From Lysobacter soli (GTDB lineage: Bacteria > Pseudomonadota > Gammaproteobacteria > Xanthomonadales > Xanthomonadaceae), in contig NZ_QTJR01000010.1 of the NCBI RefSeq assembly GCF_003382285.1, forward strand, positions 62,001 through 126,000: DNA of 64,000 nucleotides, in the 5' to 3' direction. The stretch's first letter is position 1, and each line of letters begins with the position of its first letter. This document shows positions 63,261-64,000 of this stretch, one piece after another. The notes under the pieces are model-generated. The model worked only from the letters and a program-made list of their open reading frames with translations. It made no database searches and had not been told where the DNA came from. A program made the position numbers and the translations under genes.

Positions 63261-64000
63261 GCGCGACCACCGCAACCGCGCACCCACAGGCCGCACGCCG
63301 CGTCGGCCTGGCGATGGCCGCCACCGGCGCGATCCTGTTCTCGGCGAAGGCGATCCTGGCGAAGTTCCAGTACCGCTACGGCGTGGATTCGCTCGACGTG
63401 CTCGCGCTGCGGATGCTGCTGTCGCTGCCGCTGTTCGTGGCGCTCGGCATCCGCGAGTCGCGCCGTCCCGAACGCGCCCCGATGACGCGACGCGACTTCG
63501 GCCTGATCGTGATCCTCGGCGTGCTCGGCTATTACCTCTCGAGCCTGCTGGATTTCTGGGGCCTGGAGTACGTGCCGGTCTCGCTGGAACGGCTGATCCT
63601 GTTCCTCAACCCGACCTTCGTGCTGCTGATCGGCGTGTTCGCGTTCAAGCGCCGCGTCGCGCGTCGCGAATGGGTTGCGCTGGCGGTGAGCTATGCCGGC
63701 GTATCGCTGGTGTTCGTAGAGAACCTGCGCGTGCAGGGCGAACACATCCTGCTCGGCAGCGCGCTGGTGCTGGGCGCCGCGCTGAGCTACGCGCTGTACC
63801 TGTCGATGTCGGGCCAGCTGATCAAGCGCATCGGCTCGCTGCGGCTGGTGGCGTATGCGATGACGATCTCGACCGCGGCGACGCTCACGCATTACCTGAT
63901 CGCGCGCGACCCCTCGCACCTGTTCGAACTGCCGATGCCGGTCTACGGCTTGGCGGCGATCAACGCGTTCTTCTGCACCTTCCTGCCCGTGACCTTCACG
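63257..64000 (+). CDS. EamA-family (DMT) transporter, 3'-truncated by the window edge
   Basis: 248 residues visible, no stop before the window ends. Repeated EamA-type helices: AATGAILFSAKAILAKFQYR, DVLALRMLLSLPLFVALGIR, IVILGVLGYYLSSLLDFWGL, LNPTFVLLIGVFAFKRRVAR and LLGSALVLGAALSYALYLSM. Predicted drug/metabolite exporter of the inner membrane. Four-base overlap with the aldo/keto reductase gene. Confidence 0.9.
   Translation, partial: MSATTATAHPQAARRVGLAMAATGAILFSAKAILAKFQYRYGVDSLDVLALRMLLSLPLFVALGIRESRRPERAPMTRRDFGLIVILGVLGYYLSSLLDFWGLEYVPVSLERLILFLNPTFVLLIGVFAFKRRVARREWVALAVSYAGVSLVFVENLRVQGEHILLGSALVLGAALSYALYLSMSGQLIKRIGSLRLVAYAMTISTAATLTHYLIARDPSHLFELPMPVYGLAAINAFFCTFLPVTFT

Overview
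The window is high-GC DNA (by eye about 70% in coding regions) with almost wall-to-wall genes. It carries the chromosomal replication-origin neighbourhood of a gammaproteobacterium of the Xanthomonadaceae/Lysobacteraceae, most likely Lysobacter or a close relative. The grounds are the gene order gyrB-recF-dnaN-dnaA | rpmH-rnpA-yidC-mnmE, a TPR-tonB-exbB-exbD-exbD cluster and pdxJ beside it (an arrangement known from Xanthomonas), and dispersed intergenic hairpin repeats of the type common in this family. The genus call is inference.

Layout. 1-9 kb: end of phenylalanine hydroxylase (phhA), an FAD/NAD(P) oxidoreductase, a membrane protein, a NarL-type two-component pair, CrcB fluoride channel, an acetate/succinate CoA-transferase, a WYL regulator and a NIPSNAP-type protein. 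9-24 kb: an OmpR-type two-component system with a PmrA-box-like site, a GNAT protein, a lipoprotein metallo-hydrolase, fructose-bisphosphatase, a VpsR-like sigma-54 activator, a 2OG-Fe oxygenase, a PAS kinase with a CheY-like partner, an SLC13-type permease, a radical SAM protein, cardiolipin synthase, two small unknowns and pdxJ. 24-30 kb: three ExbD proteins, ExbB, TonB with a 13-proline run, a periplasmic TPR protein and an M48 lipoprotein protease. 30-41 kb: gyrB, recF, dnaN, dnaA leftward and rpmH, rnpA, yidC, mnmE rightward. The likely oriC is between dnaA and dnaN, and three parS-like sites lie in or beside recF. 41-52 kb: UbiM-like hydroxylase behind an FNR-type box, a TonB-domain lipoprotein, a repeat-rich gene desert, two ABC exporters (NatAB-like and YadGH-like), a tripeptidyl-aminopeptidase-like lipoprotein, a ferredoxin-NADP reductase, panE, a winged-helix regulator and tatD. 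52-64 kb: hrpB helicase, a sulfotransferase-like protein, an AraC regulator next to a three-gene operon (45-residue cysteine protein, alpha/beta hydrolase, saccharopine-dehydrogenase-like enzyme), a second repeat-rich gap, a PKHD-type dioxygenase, a response-regulator/kinase hybrid, an aldo/keto reductase and a truncated EamA transporter.

How it works together. The centre is housekeeping: initiation (DnaA/oriC), the sliding clamp, recombination and supercoiling on one side; ribosome, RNase P, membrane insertion and tRNA modification on the other. The parS-like sites suggest that ParB-based segregation starts within about 2 kb of oriC. The TonB-ExbB-ExbD block energises outer-membrane transport. 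The flanks are ordinary metabolic, signalling and transport genes. I saw no tRNA, rRNA, prophage, insertion-sequence transposase or CRISPR array. The least explained parts are the small-cysteine-protein operon at 57-59 kb, the third ExbD, the TonB-domain lipoprotein, the row of perfect palindromes between dnaA and rpmH, and the composite hairpin repeats.
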